Shown here piece after piece: positions 8,443 to 17,094 of a stretch of 36,463 nucleotides of DNA. Numbering within the stretch: position 1 is the first letter of the stretch; every line of letters begins with the position of its first letter. The notes beneath the pieces are model-generated. The model worked only from the letters and a program-made list of their open reading frames with translations. It searched no databases and was not told the DNA's origin. A program made the translations under genes and the position numbers. This stretch comes from Bacillus sp. MUM 116 (GTDB taxonomy: Bacteria > Bacillota > Bacilli > Bacillales > Cytobacillaceae): positions 1 through 36,463 of the forward strand of contig NZ_MLYR01000080.1 of assembly GCF_001866655.1 (NCBI RefSeq). Direction: 5' to 3'.

Positions 8443-8652
8443 ATTTTAAGCTTAATAAAAAAGACCTGTATTACCAAGTTATTTTTTTAGTCGATATTAA
8501 AATATAACAACCATTATAATAATCACCGATATTACCTGCCAATGCTTGCTACCATTAAGGACCAAAGCTAATATAGGTACTTAAGTTTATAAGTGCATAT
8601 TTACAGAATTTTAAGGAAATGACTTTTTTAAAAATTTAACTTCCAAGTTTAA

Positions 8653-8745
8653 CTATGACTGGATACTTTCAATAGGAAATTTCCGGTTTTTAAGGAACTC
8701 GTTTACGTGCCAGTTATTGTAGCCACCTTTCTTTTTTTATTTCAT
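8653..8745 (-). pseudogene. Possible broken micro-gene, about 30 codons
   Basis: AGAAAGG precedes an ATG at 8745, but the third codon is TAA. After it the same frame reads KKKGGYNNWHVNEFLKN and runs to a TAG at 8653. It sits directly downstream of motif copy c. The protein-like reading with an early stop suggests a decayed small gene, though chance is possible. Confidence 0.25.
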
Positions 8746-8781
8746 AAATATCACGCCTTTCTATTATGTGTTGCTTATTAA

Positions 8782-8794
8782 GAAATACAGTTTC
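8782..8794 (-). promoter_or_regulatory. Operator-like motif, copy c (degenerate)
   Basis: Plus strand GAAATACAGTTTC: the GTTTC half and the left-hand TTGCTTATTA match copies a and d2, but the AAC half is AAT. Confidence 0.3.
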
Positions 8795-8908
8795 TCTTAA
8801 ATCTTTTGTTGAAATGAATTTTATCATAGATAAGAAATTATTTCAAGAATATTCAGAATATATTTTCGTCAAAATTAAGGGGTGCCGTATCATAATTAAT
8901 TTTCCCTT

Positions 8909-8951
8909 CCAGCTTAATCGCTGGTAAATCATTTGCCGAAAAAGATTAAGC
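8909..8951. repeat. Nested palindrome
   Basis: GCTTAATC (8912-8919) pairs with GATTAAGC (8944-8951), and CCAGC pairs with GCTGG around the first arm. A related CTTAATC element recurs about 60 bases away on the same strand. No T-run follows, so this looks like a degenerate palindromic repeat rather than a terminator. Confidence 0.35.
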
Positions 8952-9100
8952 CGGGTTATCAAGAGGCAATCGGAACGATCATGCACATCCGCCATATCAT
9001 TTGATAGATTAAGTCGAGTATAAAAATGACCCCTATTTTTCATAAGTGACGACAAATAAAGAAAAGTTTTCAATTCAATTTTCTTTATTTATCGTAATGT

Positions 9101-10399
9101 CTATCCAGCTAATTTCGTTGTTACCTTATTCCAATCAACCATTTTCTCTAAAATGATCGATATGATTACACCCATAATGAGACCGTTTGTAATTAATGGT
9201 TGCAATAGAACTGGAAAACTGCCGAATAAGGCCGGAGGGATATTCATAAGACTGACTCCAATTAGTACCGGGCCTGCTAAACGGAATATCGTTTCCGAGT
9301 TAAAGAATGTACCCTTTAAGCTGTTTAATGCTGTCCCAAACAATTGAAGATACGCGACAAATAAAACCGCATTGCCTATTGTTAGTGGCATGGTTCCTAA
9401 AAATTCAGCTAAAGGCGGGATAATTCCAAGGAGGATAAACACGAAACCGCTAATCATAAACGGCTTTCTCCTATATAATTTTGTACTTTGTAAAAATCCG
9501 ATTGTGGATGTAAAGGGTGTAAAAGGAACTAAGCCAAAAATGGCAGTGATAACCCCAAAAATCCCCGTTAAAAAAATTGAGCTTTTGTATTGTTTTCTTT
9601 CTACCTTTTCCTTATATACATCTGCAGCAGCTTGAATGGAGGCAAAAGAATTCGTCAAAGTCAGAAGGGATGCAAAAAAAGAGACGAAAACAATCCCTGG
9701 CTCTAAGTTCGGAGCTCCAAGAGGAAATATGGTGAATGCCATACTAGAAGAGCCTTCTACCGAAAGAGCTGAAGGGAAAATAAGTCGATACACTAACCAT
9801 CCTACAACAATTCCTATCAGAATCGAAAAATTGCCAAAAACTCTTCCGCCTTTAATCTTTAATAGAGCTACGAAAATAACAACCCCAATTGAAACAAAAC
9901 TAACAGGGAGATCAATTGTCCCATTTTCAGTTATTTTGAACATTCCTTTGAAAAAAATAAAGATGAGCTGAAAGGTTAGCAAAAAAATATATACGCTTAT
10001 TACCATCGGATTAATGATTTTTTGTATAATCGAAATAAAATTGAACACTGCAATTAGAACAGTTACAGCTCCTGCGAGCAGAAAACCTGTTGTAATTCCT
10101 CCCCCAACTGTTGCATAGTCCATCCCAAGTGCGGAAGCCGAAATCCCCATATTTAGCATTAAGCCCCACATTAATCCAGAGTGGCTATCCAATAATGGAT
10201 AACGATGGCCAACCCAGGCCTGCAGTATACTAGCAATGCCTGTAAAGATAAAAGAGCATCTTATCGTCATTTCAATCGTTTCGGCAGGAAGCTGAAACGC
10301 AGCTCCAACAGAAATTGGAACAACAACCGTATTGGCAAACATAAAAAAAAGCCACTGTGCAGGAGACAAGAACGCTACAACCGCTCCTTGCTTTATCAT
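9101..10399 (-). CDS. NCS2-family nucleobase (purine/pyrimidine) permease
   Basis: A 432-aa integral membrane protein hydrophobic over its whole length. The opening PAQWLFFMFANTVVVPISVG corresponds to the first helix of UraA/xanthine permeases, and GLVPFTPFTSTIGFLQST to the PTTTFGENIG-like segment after helix 9. NCS2 carriers import uracil, xanthine, urate or related bases by proton symport. The ATG has GAGGTG seven bases upstream. It follows the cupin gene on the same strand but a terminator (10479-10519) separates them, so it may be transcribed partly on its own. In this ureide setting urate, xanthine or allantoin precursors are likely cargo; the specificity is inference. Confidence 0.87.
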   Translation of the reverse strand: MIKQGAVVAFLSPAQWLFFMFANTVVVPISVGAAFQLPAETIEMTIRCSFIFTGIASILQAWVGHRYPLLDSHSGLMWGLMLNMGISASALGMDYATVGGGITTGFLLAGAVTVLIAVFNFISIIQKIINPMVISVYIFLLTFQLIFIFFKGMFKITENGTIDLPVSFVSIGVVIFVALLKIKGGRVFGNFSILIGIVVGWLVYRLIFPSALSVEGSSSMAFTIFPLGAPNLEPGIVFVSFFASLLTLTNSFASIQAAADVYKEKVERKQYKSSIFLTGIFGVITAIFGLVPFTPFTSTIGFLQSTKLYRRKPFMISGFVFILLGIIPPLAEFLGTMPLTIGNAVLFVAYLQLFGTALNSLKGTFFNSETIFRLAGPVLIGVSLMNIPPALFGSFPVLLQPLITNGLIMGVIISIILEKMVDWNKVTTKLAG

Positions 10400-10478
10400 G
10401 AATCGACACCTCTTCCAAAAACAATGATTACTTTATGAATCCTCCTGATTGAAATATATAGGATTTATTTATATAAAA

Positions 10479-10519
10479 TGAAGAGAAGCGACTGTCTTCA
10501 TTACAATCGCTCCTCTTCA
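10479..10519 (-). terminator. Hairpin between the cupin gene and the NCS2 permease
   Basis: TGAAGAGAAGCGA and TCGCTCCTCTTCA form a 13-bp stem with one mismatch and a 15-base loop; the minus strand continues TTTTATAT. It would end or attenuate transcription after the cupin gene. Confidence 0.75.
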
Positions 10520-10622
10520 ATCACTTATTATATGAATGTTTAAAGCATCAATCGACTTTTTAAAGACATATACTTACATATTTAGTTTAACAAATTTATA
10601 GTTTATACATTCATTTTTACTA

Positions 10623-11009
10623 TTAATATCTCGTAATATCCATTGGCAATGAACCAGCAGCAAAGCCTACAAACATGAATCGCTCTGTTCCTGTATTTCT
10701 CATTCCATGAATTTGATTAGGTTTAGCTAATAATACCATGCCTTTTTTAATCGGAATTTCATTCTCTAAGTCCGGGAAATAAATTCCTTCCCCCTCCATG
10801 CAAACCCAAATATCATCAACATTCGAATGGGAATGTAAATATAATTCCTGGCCAGGCTCAAGACACCAAACGGCTCCAACTGTTTTATCTGTTTCATAGA
10901 AATAGTTTTTTTGCGCTTCATCAGGATCAAATTTTGCGATCTTATCAATTTCGAAAACTCTTTCTGCTTTTATCGCTTCGATGTTTGTCAAAGTCGCTTT
11001 CCCTTCCAC
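10623..11009 (-). CDS. Small cupin-domain protein
   Basis: A single-domain cupin. In the 133-residue reading from ATG 11024 the first cupin motif GQELYLHSHSNVDDIWV has His64 and His66, followed by GEG, and the second motif PNQIHGMRNTG supplies His105, so a metal site is likely. I prefer the GTG at 11009 (128 aa) because TGAGGTG lies seven bases before it; the ATG at 11024 overlaps this ribosome site and has none of its own. It follows allE by 130 bases on the same strand. The role is unknown: it may be an accessory ureide enzyme or a metabolite-binding protein. It does not look like ureidoglycolate lyase AllA, which is longer. Confidence 0.8.
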   Translation of the reverse strand: MEGKATLTNIEAIKAERVFEIDKIAKFDPDEAQKNYFYETDKTVGAVWCLEPGQELYLHSHSNVDDIWVCMEGEGIYFPDLENEIPIKKGMVLLAKPNQIHGMRNTGTERFMFVGFAAGSLPMDITRY

Positions 11010-11139
11010 TTCCCAACACCTCATTTTTCTTATTTTTTTTGCTATTTTCGCATACTTTGTTGCGAATTTTATATATGATCATTAACAATGAAGAATATAT
11101 TTTCTTTCTATTCTTCATTTAAGCTATCATTATGCTTAT

Positions 11140-11904
11140 TTACAAGGCAGCGTCACGGTTGCAATCTTTAGAATAAACGTATGTTAAATTTTCTCTGCCT
11201 ACAGCATAAGCTGCCTGATGTACATATGGTCCCATAAAAATGTAATCTCCTTTTTTCACTGGAACCCATTGATTGTCTAGATTATACATACCTTCTCCTG
11301 AAAGTAAGTAGGCACCATGCTCTTGTACATGTGTTTCGATAAACGGATGGCATGCAGCAGGGTCAAAAGAAAGAATGTGAAAATTCATATCAAAATCTAG
11401 GTCTGTCGGTAAAAGATCTTTAATATTGACATTATGCATATCATCATAATTTCTATATTCAATCTTGTTCGCATGGTCTGAATAAACCCATGGTTTCCGT
11501 CCTTCAAGTGGACGATATTTTTGTTTGTAAAGGAATAGTTTTGATTCTCCGCCCCATTGGTTTTCTAAATACATTTTTGTTCCTGGAGGACAGTATAAAT
11601 ATCCGCTTTCTTCAAGAATAAATTCTTGCTCACCTGCAGCAGCTTTAATTTTGCCTTCAATAACATAGACGAACGTCTCGATATTTTCTTCCCCGCCGAA
11701 TCCCTCACTATTTTTACCATCTTGCTGCATGGTTACAACGTAATCAACAAAGCTTGCTCCAAGTTTTGGTGAACCTAAAATCGAAATAATGCAATTTTCA
11801 AATCCTGGAATTACATTGTTAACCAAACCTTCAGGTGCGATTAATGCATATTTACCGTGCTCAATGATTGATCTGCTTGATAATAAGTCTTTAGGATAAC
11901 CCAT
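11140..11904 (-). CDS. allE: (S)-ureidoglycine aminohydrolase
   Basis: A 254-aa bicupin that releases ammonia from (S)-ureidoglycine to give (S)-ureidoglycolate. The C-terminal cupin carries the manganese ligands of the family: Glu190, His192, His196 (FIETHVQEHGAYLLSGEG) and Gln230 (GPYVHQAAYAV). The N-terminal part contains the typical FVYVIEGKIK and YCPPGT strands of a degenerate cupin. The start ATG has AAGGGGAG upstream. It lies downstream of allB but a strong terminator stands between, so it probably has its own promoter. It acts after AllC in the same pathway. I see no transaminase, AllA or AllD for the next step in the window. Confidence 0.92.
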   Translation of the reverse strand: MGYPKDLLSSRSIIEHGKYALIAPEGLVNNVIPGFENCIISILGSPKLGASFVDYVVTMQQDGKNSEGFGGEENIETFVYVIEGKIKAAAGEQEFILEESGYLYCPPGTKMYLENQWGGESKLFLYKQKYRPLEGRKPWVYSDHANKIEYRNYDDMHNVNIKDLLPTDLDFDMNFHILSFDPAACHPFIETHVQEHGAYLLSGEGMYNLDNQWVPVKKGDYIFMGPYVHQAAYAVGRENLTYVYSKDCNRDAAL

Positions 11905-12101
11905 CTTATTTAAACTCCCCTTATGCTTTTATTCTTTGAATTATTCGTTTCTAATTAAATGTTAATCGTTTTCACTTCATTCGTCATTATCACTAATGAA
12001 TAAAAACACTTTTTATTTTTGTTTACTTTGGATAAATTGAGACTTTTACTTCTACTATTTTCTTAGTCCTTGCATATCTCCCACTTTTCTTTAAACATCT
12101 A

Positions 12102-12155
12102 AAAAAGCTAATAATAGGACATGAGACAGTTATCTAGTCCTGTTATTAGCTTTTT
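12102..12155 (-). terminator. Strong terminator after allB
   Basis: AAAAAGCTAATAATAGGAC pairs with GTCCTGTTATTAGCTTTTT (19 bp, one wobble) around a 16-base loop, followed by T's on the minus strand. It begins 19 bases beyond the allB stop. Confidence 0.9.
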
Positions 12156-12173
12156 GCTTCCTAATATATGGTA

Positions 12174-13532
12174 TTATTTGGAGTTGATTTCGGTTTTTTC
12201 CCCAATTGTAATATTGCCATTTTCAAAGACAACCTTTCCATTTACGATCGTTGTTGTCACTTTTCCTTTAAAGGTTTTTCCAACATATGGGGATTGCTGA
12301 TGGCGGTAGAACAAATCTTCCTGTTTCAGCTCGAAGCTTTCGTTTAGATTTACTATTGCCAGATCGGCATCACTATCAACGGCAATGATTCCTTTTTGCG
12401 GATAAAGTCCGAACAGCTTAGCAGGATTCGCAGCCGTTAACTCAACAATCTTTTCTAAAGGCAGATTACGATTAAAATACCCTTCAGTCAACATAATATT
12501 CAGTGTAGATTGAGCACCTGAAATACCGCCCCAAGCCTTGAAAAAGTCTCCATTTGTTACTTTTTTCATGCTTGGCGGTGCAGGAGAATGGTCAGAAGCT
12601 ATGACATCAATTTCACCATTTGCTACAGCAAGCCATAGCTGTTCTACTTCTTGATCATCTCGCAGTGGTGGACAACATTTTGCCACCCCGCCTTTTTCCT
12701 CTAAGTCTTTCAAAGTCAATGATAAATAATGAGGACATGTTTCCACAGTAATATCTACACCTCTCTGCTTAGCCTCATTAATGACTTCGACGACTTTTCG
12801 GCTGCTCGCATGAACGATATGCAGTTTACAACCTGTCGCTTCAGCATACGAAATAATCCTTCTTACCGCTTCAATTTCGGAAATAATCGGTCTTGATTCT
12901 ACAAAGTCTCTAGCAGATGTTTTATTTTGCCTTTGTTTTTCTTCAGCGAGCTGATCACAAATGACCGTACTTTCGGCATGTACTGCTAATAAAGAACCGA
13001 TTGAAGCGATTTCATTCATTCCTTTAAAAATCGCCCTATCATCTACATGATTGAAATCGGCAATTCCACTTGGCGACATAAAAGCCTTAAAACCAATAAC
13101 CCCATTTTCATAGAGTTCCTTAATATTCTCAATATTTTCTGGTACAAGTCCACCCCAGAAGCGGCAATTGACAACCGACTTTTCTTCGGACAAGGCTCTT
13201 TTTAATTCCAAATTTTCTTTATTAATTGTTGGAGGTGTACTATTTAATGGCATATCAAAATAGGTTGTTACCCCACCTGCTGCTAAACTTCTACTACCTG
13301 TTCGTGCCCCTTCCCATTCAGTCCTGCCTGGCTCATTAAAGTGGACATGGGTATCAATTAATCCAGGTAGGATGTGCTGTCCACTTGCATCAATCTCCTT
13401 CTCTGCAGTTGCTGCTAAACTTTTCCCGACAGACATTTCTTTAATTTTCCCGTCTTTAATGGCAATATCCCCTTGAACAATCGTGTCTATTACAATATTT
13501 CCATTTCTAATAATTAAATCATATGTACCCAT
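12174..13532 (-). CDS. allB: Allantoinase
   Basis: A 452-aa cyclic amidohydrolase that opens allantoin to allantoate. The binuclear metal site is complete: His62 and His64 (DTHVHFNEPGRTEWEG), the carboxylated Lys149 (GFKAFMSPSG), His185 (AVHAEST), His241 (HIVHASS) and Asp314 (ASDHSPAP). The FNEPGRTEWEG segment is characteristic of allantoinase rather than dihydroorotase or hydantoinase. AGGGGAGGG lies just before the ATG. It is divergent from pucR, separated by 520 bases that probably hold the control region, and is followed by its own terminator, so it is likely monocistronic and PucR-controlled (known for B. subtilis pucH; inferred here). Confidence 0.95.
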   Translation of the reverse strand: MGTYDLIIRNGNIVIDTIVQGDIAIKDGKIKEMSVGKSLAATAEKEIDASGQHILPGLIDTHVHFNEPGRTEWEGARTGSRSLAAGGVTTYFDMPLNSTPPTINKENLELKRALSEEKSVVNCRFWGGLVPENIENIKELYENGVIGFKAFMSPSGIADFNHVDDRAIFKGMNEIASIGSLLAVHAESTVICDQLAEEKQRQNKTSARDFVESRPIISEIEAVRRIISYAEATGCKLHIVHASSRKVVEVINEAKQRGVDITVETCPHYLSLTLKDLEEKGGVAKCCPPLRDDQEVEQLWLAVANGEIDVIASDHSPAPPSMKKVTNGDFFKAWGGISGAQSTLNIMLTEGYFNRNLPLEKIVELTAANPAKLFGLYPQKGIIAVDSDADLAIVNLNESFELKQEDLFYRHQQSPYVGKTFKGKVTTTIVNGKVVFENGNITIGEKTEINSK

Positions 13533-13701
13533 AGTTTCCCTCCCCTATAGTAAAAACCACATGATAATAAATGATTTAGTCCATTCTTCTTAACAAATTA
13601 GAAAAACTTTAATCCACTTTTGTAAATACTACCAATATTCAAATTATTTGTAAAATAACTCTTCTTTACGATTAAGCACATTTCGCTATATGTTCCTGCT
13701 G

Positions 13702-13866
13702 CTAACCTTTTATCGTAGTAAATAATCCATTATGAACAAGAGCTGTATTAATAATGAATGCAAAAATGATACCTGTGAAGACTCCATTACCTAATAGAAT
13801 GACCAATTCCCCATTTGTATTCCATCTTAGATCGTTTACATAATAAGAATCCTTTTGTGCAATTTT
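13702..13866 (-). pseudogene. C-terminal remnant of a transporter, probably nucleobase permease
   Basis: The minus strand is open from a TAA at 13867 to a TAG at 13702 with no start codon or ribosome site. Its second half, VILLGNGVFTGIIFAFIIN, is strongly hydrophobic and resembles the last helix of NCS2-type permeases. It lies 170 bases upstream of allB on the same strand. I read it as the tail of a permease gene lost by deletion. A real short membrane protein cannot be excluded. Confidence 0.4.
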
Positions 13867-13965
13867 TTAAAAACAGTTTCATTCCACATCAATTCTTTGT
13901 ACAATTAATTTTAAATGATTTAATTTTCAAAATCATTATTCACTCTAAACAATTTAGTTAGAGAT

Positions 13966-13981
13966 TTTTGTTTAAACAAAA
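13966..13981. promoter_or_regulatory. 16-bp perfect palindrome upstream of pucR
   Basis: TTTTGTTTAAACAAAA is fully symmetric and ends 71 bases before the pucR start codon. A site for a dimeric regulator, perhaps PucR itself, is plausible; no assay-based consensus supports it. Confidence 0.35.
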
Positions 13982-14052
13982 CAAAAAAATATCTATACTT
14001 GTTCAATCATTAAAAATATACTTGGCAAAAGGAAGGTAAAAGAGGGGTTAGA

Positions 14053-15687
14053 ATGAAAATTGTCGAAGATTTATTTTTCGTAGATGTATTACAAGAAGCA
14101 AAAATTCTCGCTGGACATGCCGGACTCAAAAGGAAAGTTGAATCAATTGAGATATCAGAAACTCCTGACGTCATCAATTTTTTAGCCGAAAATTCCTTAT
14201 TATTGACGACAGGCTACGCCTTTAAAGATGCCCCGCAGCAGTTAGGTAATCTCATTTCGCAAATAAATGAGCGTCCATGTGCTGGAATTGCGATTAAGCT
14301 TAAACGATTCATTGATGTCATTCCACAAGAGGTAATCGATTTAGCTGACTCATTACAATTTCCAATCATTCAAATTCCGGAATCATTAACATTAGGTACG
14401 GTTGCCCATCAATTATTAAGCTTTATTTGGGATAACCAAATTGAAGAATTATTTTACGCGATTCATGTACACAAGAAATTTACCAATATGATGATGAAAG
14501 GCTATAGTTTGCATTCTTTAATCGAAAACCTTGGTTCTTTATTAAAATGTCCTGTTCTCCTTCTAGATCCTATCGGTGATGTAACATCGTTTTCCCACCA
14601 TTTTCAAACGGGAAATATGAAAATCGTCATGGAAAATGTGGAGGATCATTTTAAACGTAATCTTGATAACTACCGAGAAAAAAATGAACTTACAATCGAT
14701 ATCACTCGTGAACATCATCCAGGAATTTCGTTAAAAATGTTTAGAGTAAAAACGATGAACCCATATCCATATTTAATGATCATTTTAAATCCGGAGAAAC
14801 TGCCATATCCTTCTTCACAATTAGCCATCGAGCAAGCATCAACTGTCATATCATTCACCTTGCTTAAAAACGAGGCGATTAGAGAGAACAGCCGTATGTT
14901 AGAAAATCACTTTTTTGCTTCGCTTGTTGATGGAAACGTATCTACTAAACAAGAAATTATTCACATGGGAAAACAGTATGGCCTATTAGACAATCAGAAA
15001 TACGTTTGCATTGTATGTAAGATAGATGATAATAAACAAAGCACAGATATCATGAATAGGATATACGATTATTTATATAAATTTTTTAAGCAATCATTTT
15101 TAAAAATCGATAATAAAAACATCGTTTGCATGAAAGATTCATATTTTGTGATTTTAATGCAGTTTCCTTCAAATATTGATGAGCCAAATAAAAGCTCAAT
15201 TGAAGAAAGACTTATAGAATTTCAGGATGAGGCTTATACAAATTTGAAAATTTCACTCTCGTTTGGAATCGGTAACTTTTTTAATGATCTTACCAATATT
15301 CCTGTAACATATGAAGAAGCGGTGAAGGCGTGGAAACAAGGAGAAGAATTGTTTCAATACAAATTTATAAATTTTTATGAAACGAAGCAATTAAAGGAAC
15401 TGATTCGATTAATTCCTGAAAAAGATCTGCGGAAATTTTACGAAAATACGTTGCGCTCTCTGGCATATCCGAAAAATAAGGATGAAGAAGACTTAGTTAA
15501 TACTTTATTTGTCTATTTAGATAATAATTGTGAAATTGCCATTACCTCCAGAAAATTGTATGTACACAGAAATACAGTGAAATATCGAATTGCCAAATGT
15601 GAGGAAATTTTAAACTCTTCCATCCATGATTCACAAGATTCGCTGCAATTACGGATCGCGTTACTTTTACGATCAAATTTCACTTAA
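14053..15687 (+). CDS. pucR: PucR-family transcriptional regulator of purine catabolism
   Basis: A 544-aa regulator close in length to Bacillus subtilis PucR. Residues 1-125 form the PucR ligand-sensing domain (for example ENSLLLTTGYAF and FPIIQIPESLTLG). A central GGDEF-like/GAF-like region follows. The last 60 residues are the helix-turn-helix: LYVHRNTVKYRIAKCEEIL is the typical HTH_30 recognition segment. In B. subtilis PucR activates the puc ureide genes with allantoin-type effectors; the divergent allB here fits the same role. The only plus-strand gene in the central part of the window, it has GAGGGG before the ATG. No clear terminator follows; instead a dispersed repeat begins 40 bases beyond the stop. 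Confidence 0.92.
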   Translation: MKIVEDLFFVDVLQEAKILAGHAGLKRKVESIEISETPDVINFLAENSLLLTTGYAFKDAPQQLGNLISQINERPCAGIAIKLKRFIDVIPQEVIDLADSLQFPIIQIPESLTLGTVAHQLLSFIWDNQIEELFYAIHVHKKFTNMMMKGYSLHSLIENLGSLLKCPVLLLDPIGDVTSFSHHFQTGNMKIVMENVEDHFKRNLDNYREKNELTIDITREHHPGISLKMFRVKTMNPYPYLMIILNPEKLPYPSSQLAIEQASTVISFTLLKNEAIRENSRMLENHFFASLVDGNVSTKQEIIHMGKQYGLLDNQKYVCIVCKIDDNKQSTDIMNRIYDYLYKFFKQSFLKIDNKNIVCMKDSYFVILMQFPSNIDEPNKSSIEERLIEFQDEAYTNLKISLSFGIGNFFNDLTNIPVTYEEAVKAWKQGEELFQYKFINFYETKQLKELIRLIPEKDLRKFYENTLRSLAYPKNKDEEDLVNTLFVYLDNNCEIAITSRKLYVHRNTVKYRIAKCEEILNSSIHDSQDSLQLRIALLLRSNFT

Positions 15688-15728
15688 ATGAGAGGGAGTT
15701 AATCAGACCTTTCAATGAAAATCAAAGA

Positions 15729-15866
15729 CTGTTTTAGCAAACTTTGTTGCCATTTACTTAGTAGTGAGGAGTGGTTGATTTCCTCTCCAGATGCTCGCTT
15801 TCCGCGGGGCGGGCGGTGAGCCTCCTCGCGGAAACGCCTACTTGGGTCTCACCTGTCCCGCATAAC
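15729..15866 (+). repeat. Composite dispersed repeat element
   Basis: Starts with TTTTAGCAAACTTTGTTGCC, related to the window-end repeats, and continues into a G+C-rich block containing CCAGATGCTCGCTTTCCGCG, GAGCCTCC and CGCGGAAA. I know such CTTTCCGCGG / AGCCTCCTCG elements as high-copy intergenic repeats of Bacillaceae. This copy lacks the usual closing arm, so it is probably truncated. TTTCCGCG and CGCGGAAA can form a hairpin. Confidence 0.65.
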
Positions 15867-16000
15867 CTATATAAATAGCAAAGGATCCAAGTAATCTTGA
15901 ATCCCTGACAAAATATCACATATTCTTAAAATAAAGATGGGTTTTCTCAAGTATTCGACCATTTTCTAACTAAGAATATAAATGATAGTAATAGATTGAT

Positions 16001-16936
16001 CTAAAATATAGTATTTATTAATAAAAACATGATTGGAATGGTTGATAATGAAATAATGGTCGATAGCACTGTTGTAATGGTTCCAAGCTCTTCATCTGCT
16101 GAGTATTTAGAAAATAAAATGGTAGCAAGAGTTAGAGATGGCATCATCGATTGAATCAACACAGTTTGCGTAATTTCCGTTTCAACAGAAAAGATATGAA
16201 TCATCAGTGCAACAACTAAAGGCATTATAATTAGTTTAACAGAAATTGGAATCCATACTTGCTGACTTGATTCTCGAACTTTTTCACGTCTTAGTGTCAT
16301 AATAAGCACACCGATGTAAAACATAGCAAGCGGTGCAGCCATCCCCGCTAACTGTTCTGTCACTTGAATAAGTAAATGAGGAGGCTTTATATTGAAAAAT
16401 GCAAGCACAATTCCAACGACAATTGCAGCAGTTGGAATATTTACCATTGCTTTTAAGGTTTGAAATGTAAAACTCCCTTTTTTCTGTAGAATTAAGACAC
16501 CGACTGTCCAGATTGTAAAATCTACACCAGCATCAAATATAGCAGCAAATAGTGCACCTTTAGGTCCAATAAGTGCAGCGCATAATGGGATTCCGATAAA
16601 CCCTGTATTCCCTAATCCCGATAATATAGACAGTTCTCTTTTTTTCTTTGAATGTCTTTGAAAAATATTTGCAAGCCCCCAGCCAAGCCCAATACCTAAT
16701 AGATTAATAAATATAGATATCAGAAAAACGAAAGCAATTAATTTAAATGTCTCACTATCCAAATCCACTTGAAAGATACTTGATAGGATAATACATGGCA
16801 TTGCTACATTTACAATCAAACTAATAAACATCTTTCGAGTATGCTCATTGAAAGAAAATGTTTTTGAAAAAAAAGCACCGATTGTAATTAGAATGCTAAT
16901 TATTATAATTGATTGAATAATTAATAAAATTCCCAT
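16001..16936 (-). CDS. AEC-family transporter (auxin efflux carrier type)
   Basis: A 311-aa membrane protein of the AEC family, with hydrophobic helices from the N-terminus onward and the family segments GLGNTGFIGIPLCAALIG (about 107-124) and MAAPLAMFYIGVLIM in the middle. Bacterial members move malate, malonate and related organic acids. AGAGGAT precedes the ATG. It follows the GlxR-like dehydrogenase by 160 bases on the same strand and may be co-transcribed. Export or import of glycerate, glyoxylate or another short hydroxy acid would fit, but this is only inference. No terminator is visible before the repeat element. Confidence 0.82.
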   Translation of the reverse strand: MGILLIIQSIIIISILITIGAFFSKTFSFNEHTRKMFISLIVNVAMPCIILSSIFQVDLDSETFKLIAFVFLISIFINLLGIGLGWGLANIFQRHSKKKRELSILSGLGNTGFIGIPLCAALIGPKGALFAAIFDAGVDFTIWTVGVLILQKKGSFTFQTLKAMVNIPTAAIVVGIVLAFFNIKPPHLLIQVTEQLAGMAAPLAMFYIGVLIMTLRREKVRESSQQVWIPISVKLIIMPLVVALMIHIFSVETEITQTVLIQSMMPSLTLATILFSKYSADEELGTITTVLSTIISLSTIPIMFLLINTIF

Positions 16937-17094
16937 TTTTATCCTCTTTTAATTTCCGTATGGAAATATAAGTTACATTCCAATACGTCTCATTGTTTTT
17001 AAGAACTTCTCCGTTTTTTCCAGTTGAGGTATATGTCTTGTATCTTTGATCAAGATTAATTTTTTATCAACTGCATCAATTTGTCTGATTTAAC

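Larger units (their letters stand above)
8294..9100. other. Gene-poor stretch with motif copies and remnants
   Basis: About 800 bases without a convincing intact gene. It contains two copies of the shared operator-like motif (8430-8442, 8782-8794), a broken short frame (8653-8745) and a palindromic segment (8909-8951). A 76-codon minus-strand frame (8843-9073) overlaps the palindromic segment, lacks a ribosome site and contains an internal TRLNL duplication; I read it as repeat DNA. Confidence 0.5.
13533..14052. other. allB-pucR divergent control region
   Basis: 520 bases between divergent start codons. It holds a membrane-protein-like remnant (13702-13866), an inverted repeat CTCTAA/TTAGAG (13943-13963) and a 16-bp perfect palindrome (13966-13981). 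I found no clear PucR box. The pucR gene has GAGGGG seven bases before its ATG. Confidence 0.6.

Noticed and set aside
8843..9073. 76-codon minus-strand frame
   Set aside because: No ribosome site, overlaps a palindromic repeat and has an internal duplication expected from repeat DNA.
11957..11971. cre-like site upstream of allE
   Set aside because: TGAAAACGATTAACA fits only with an inserted base; too weak to list as a site.
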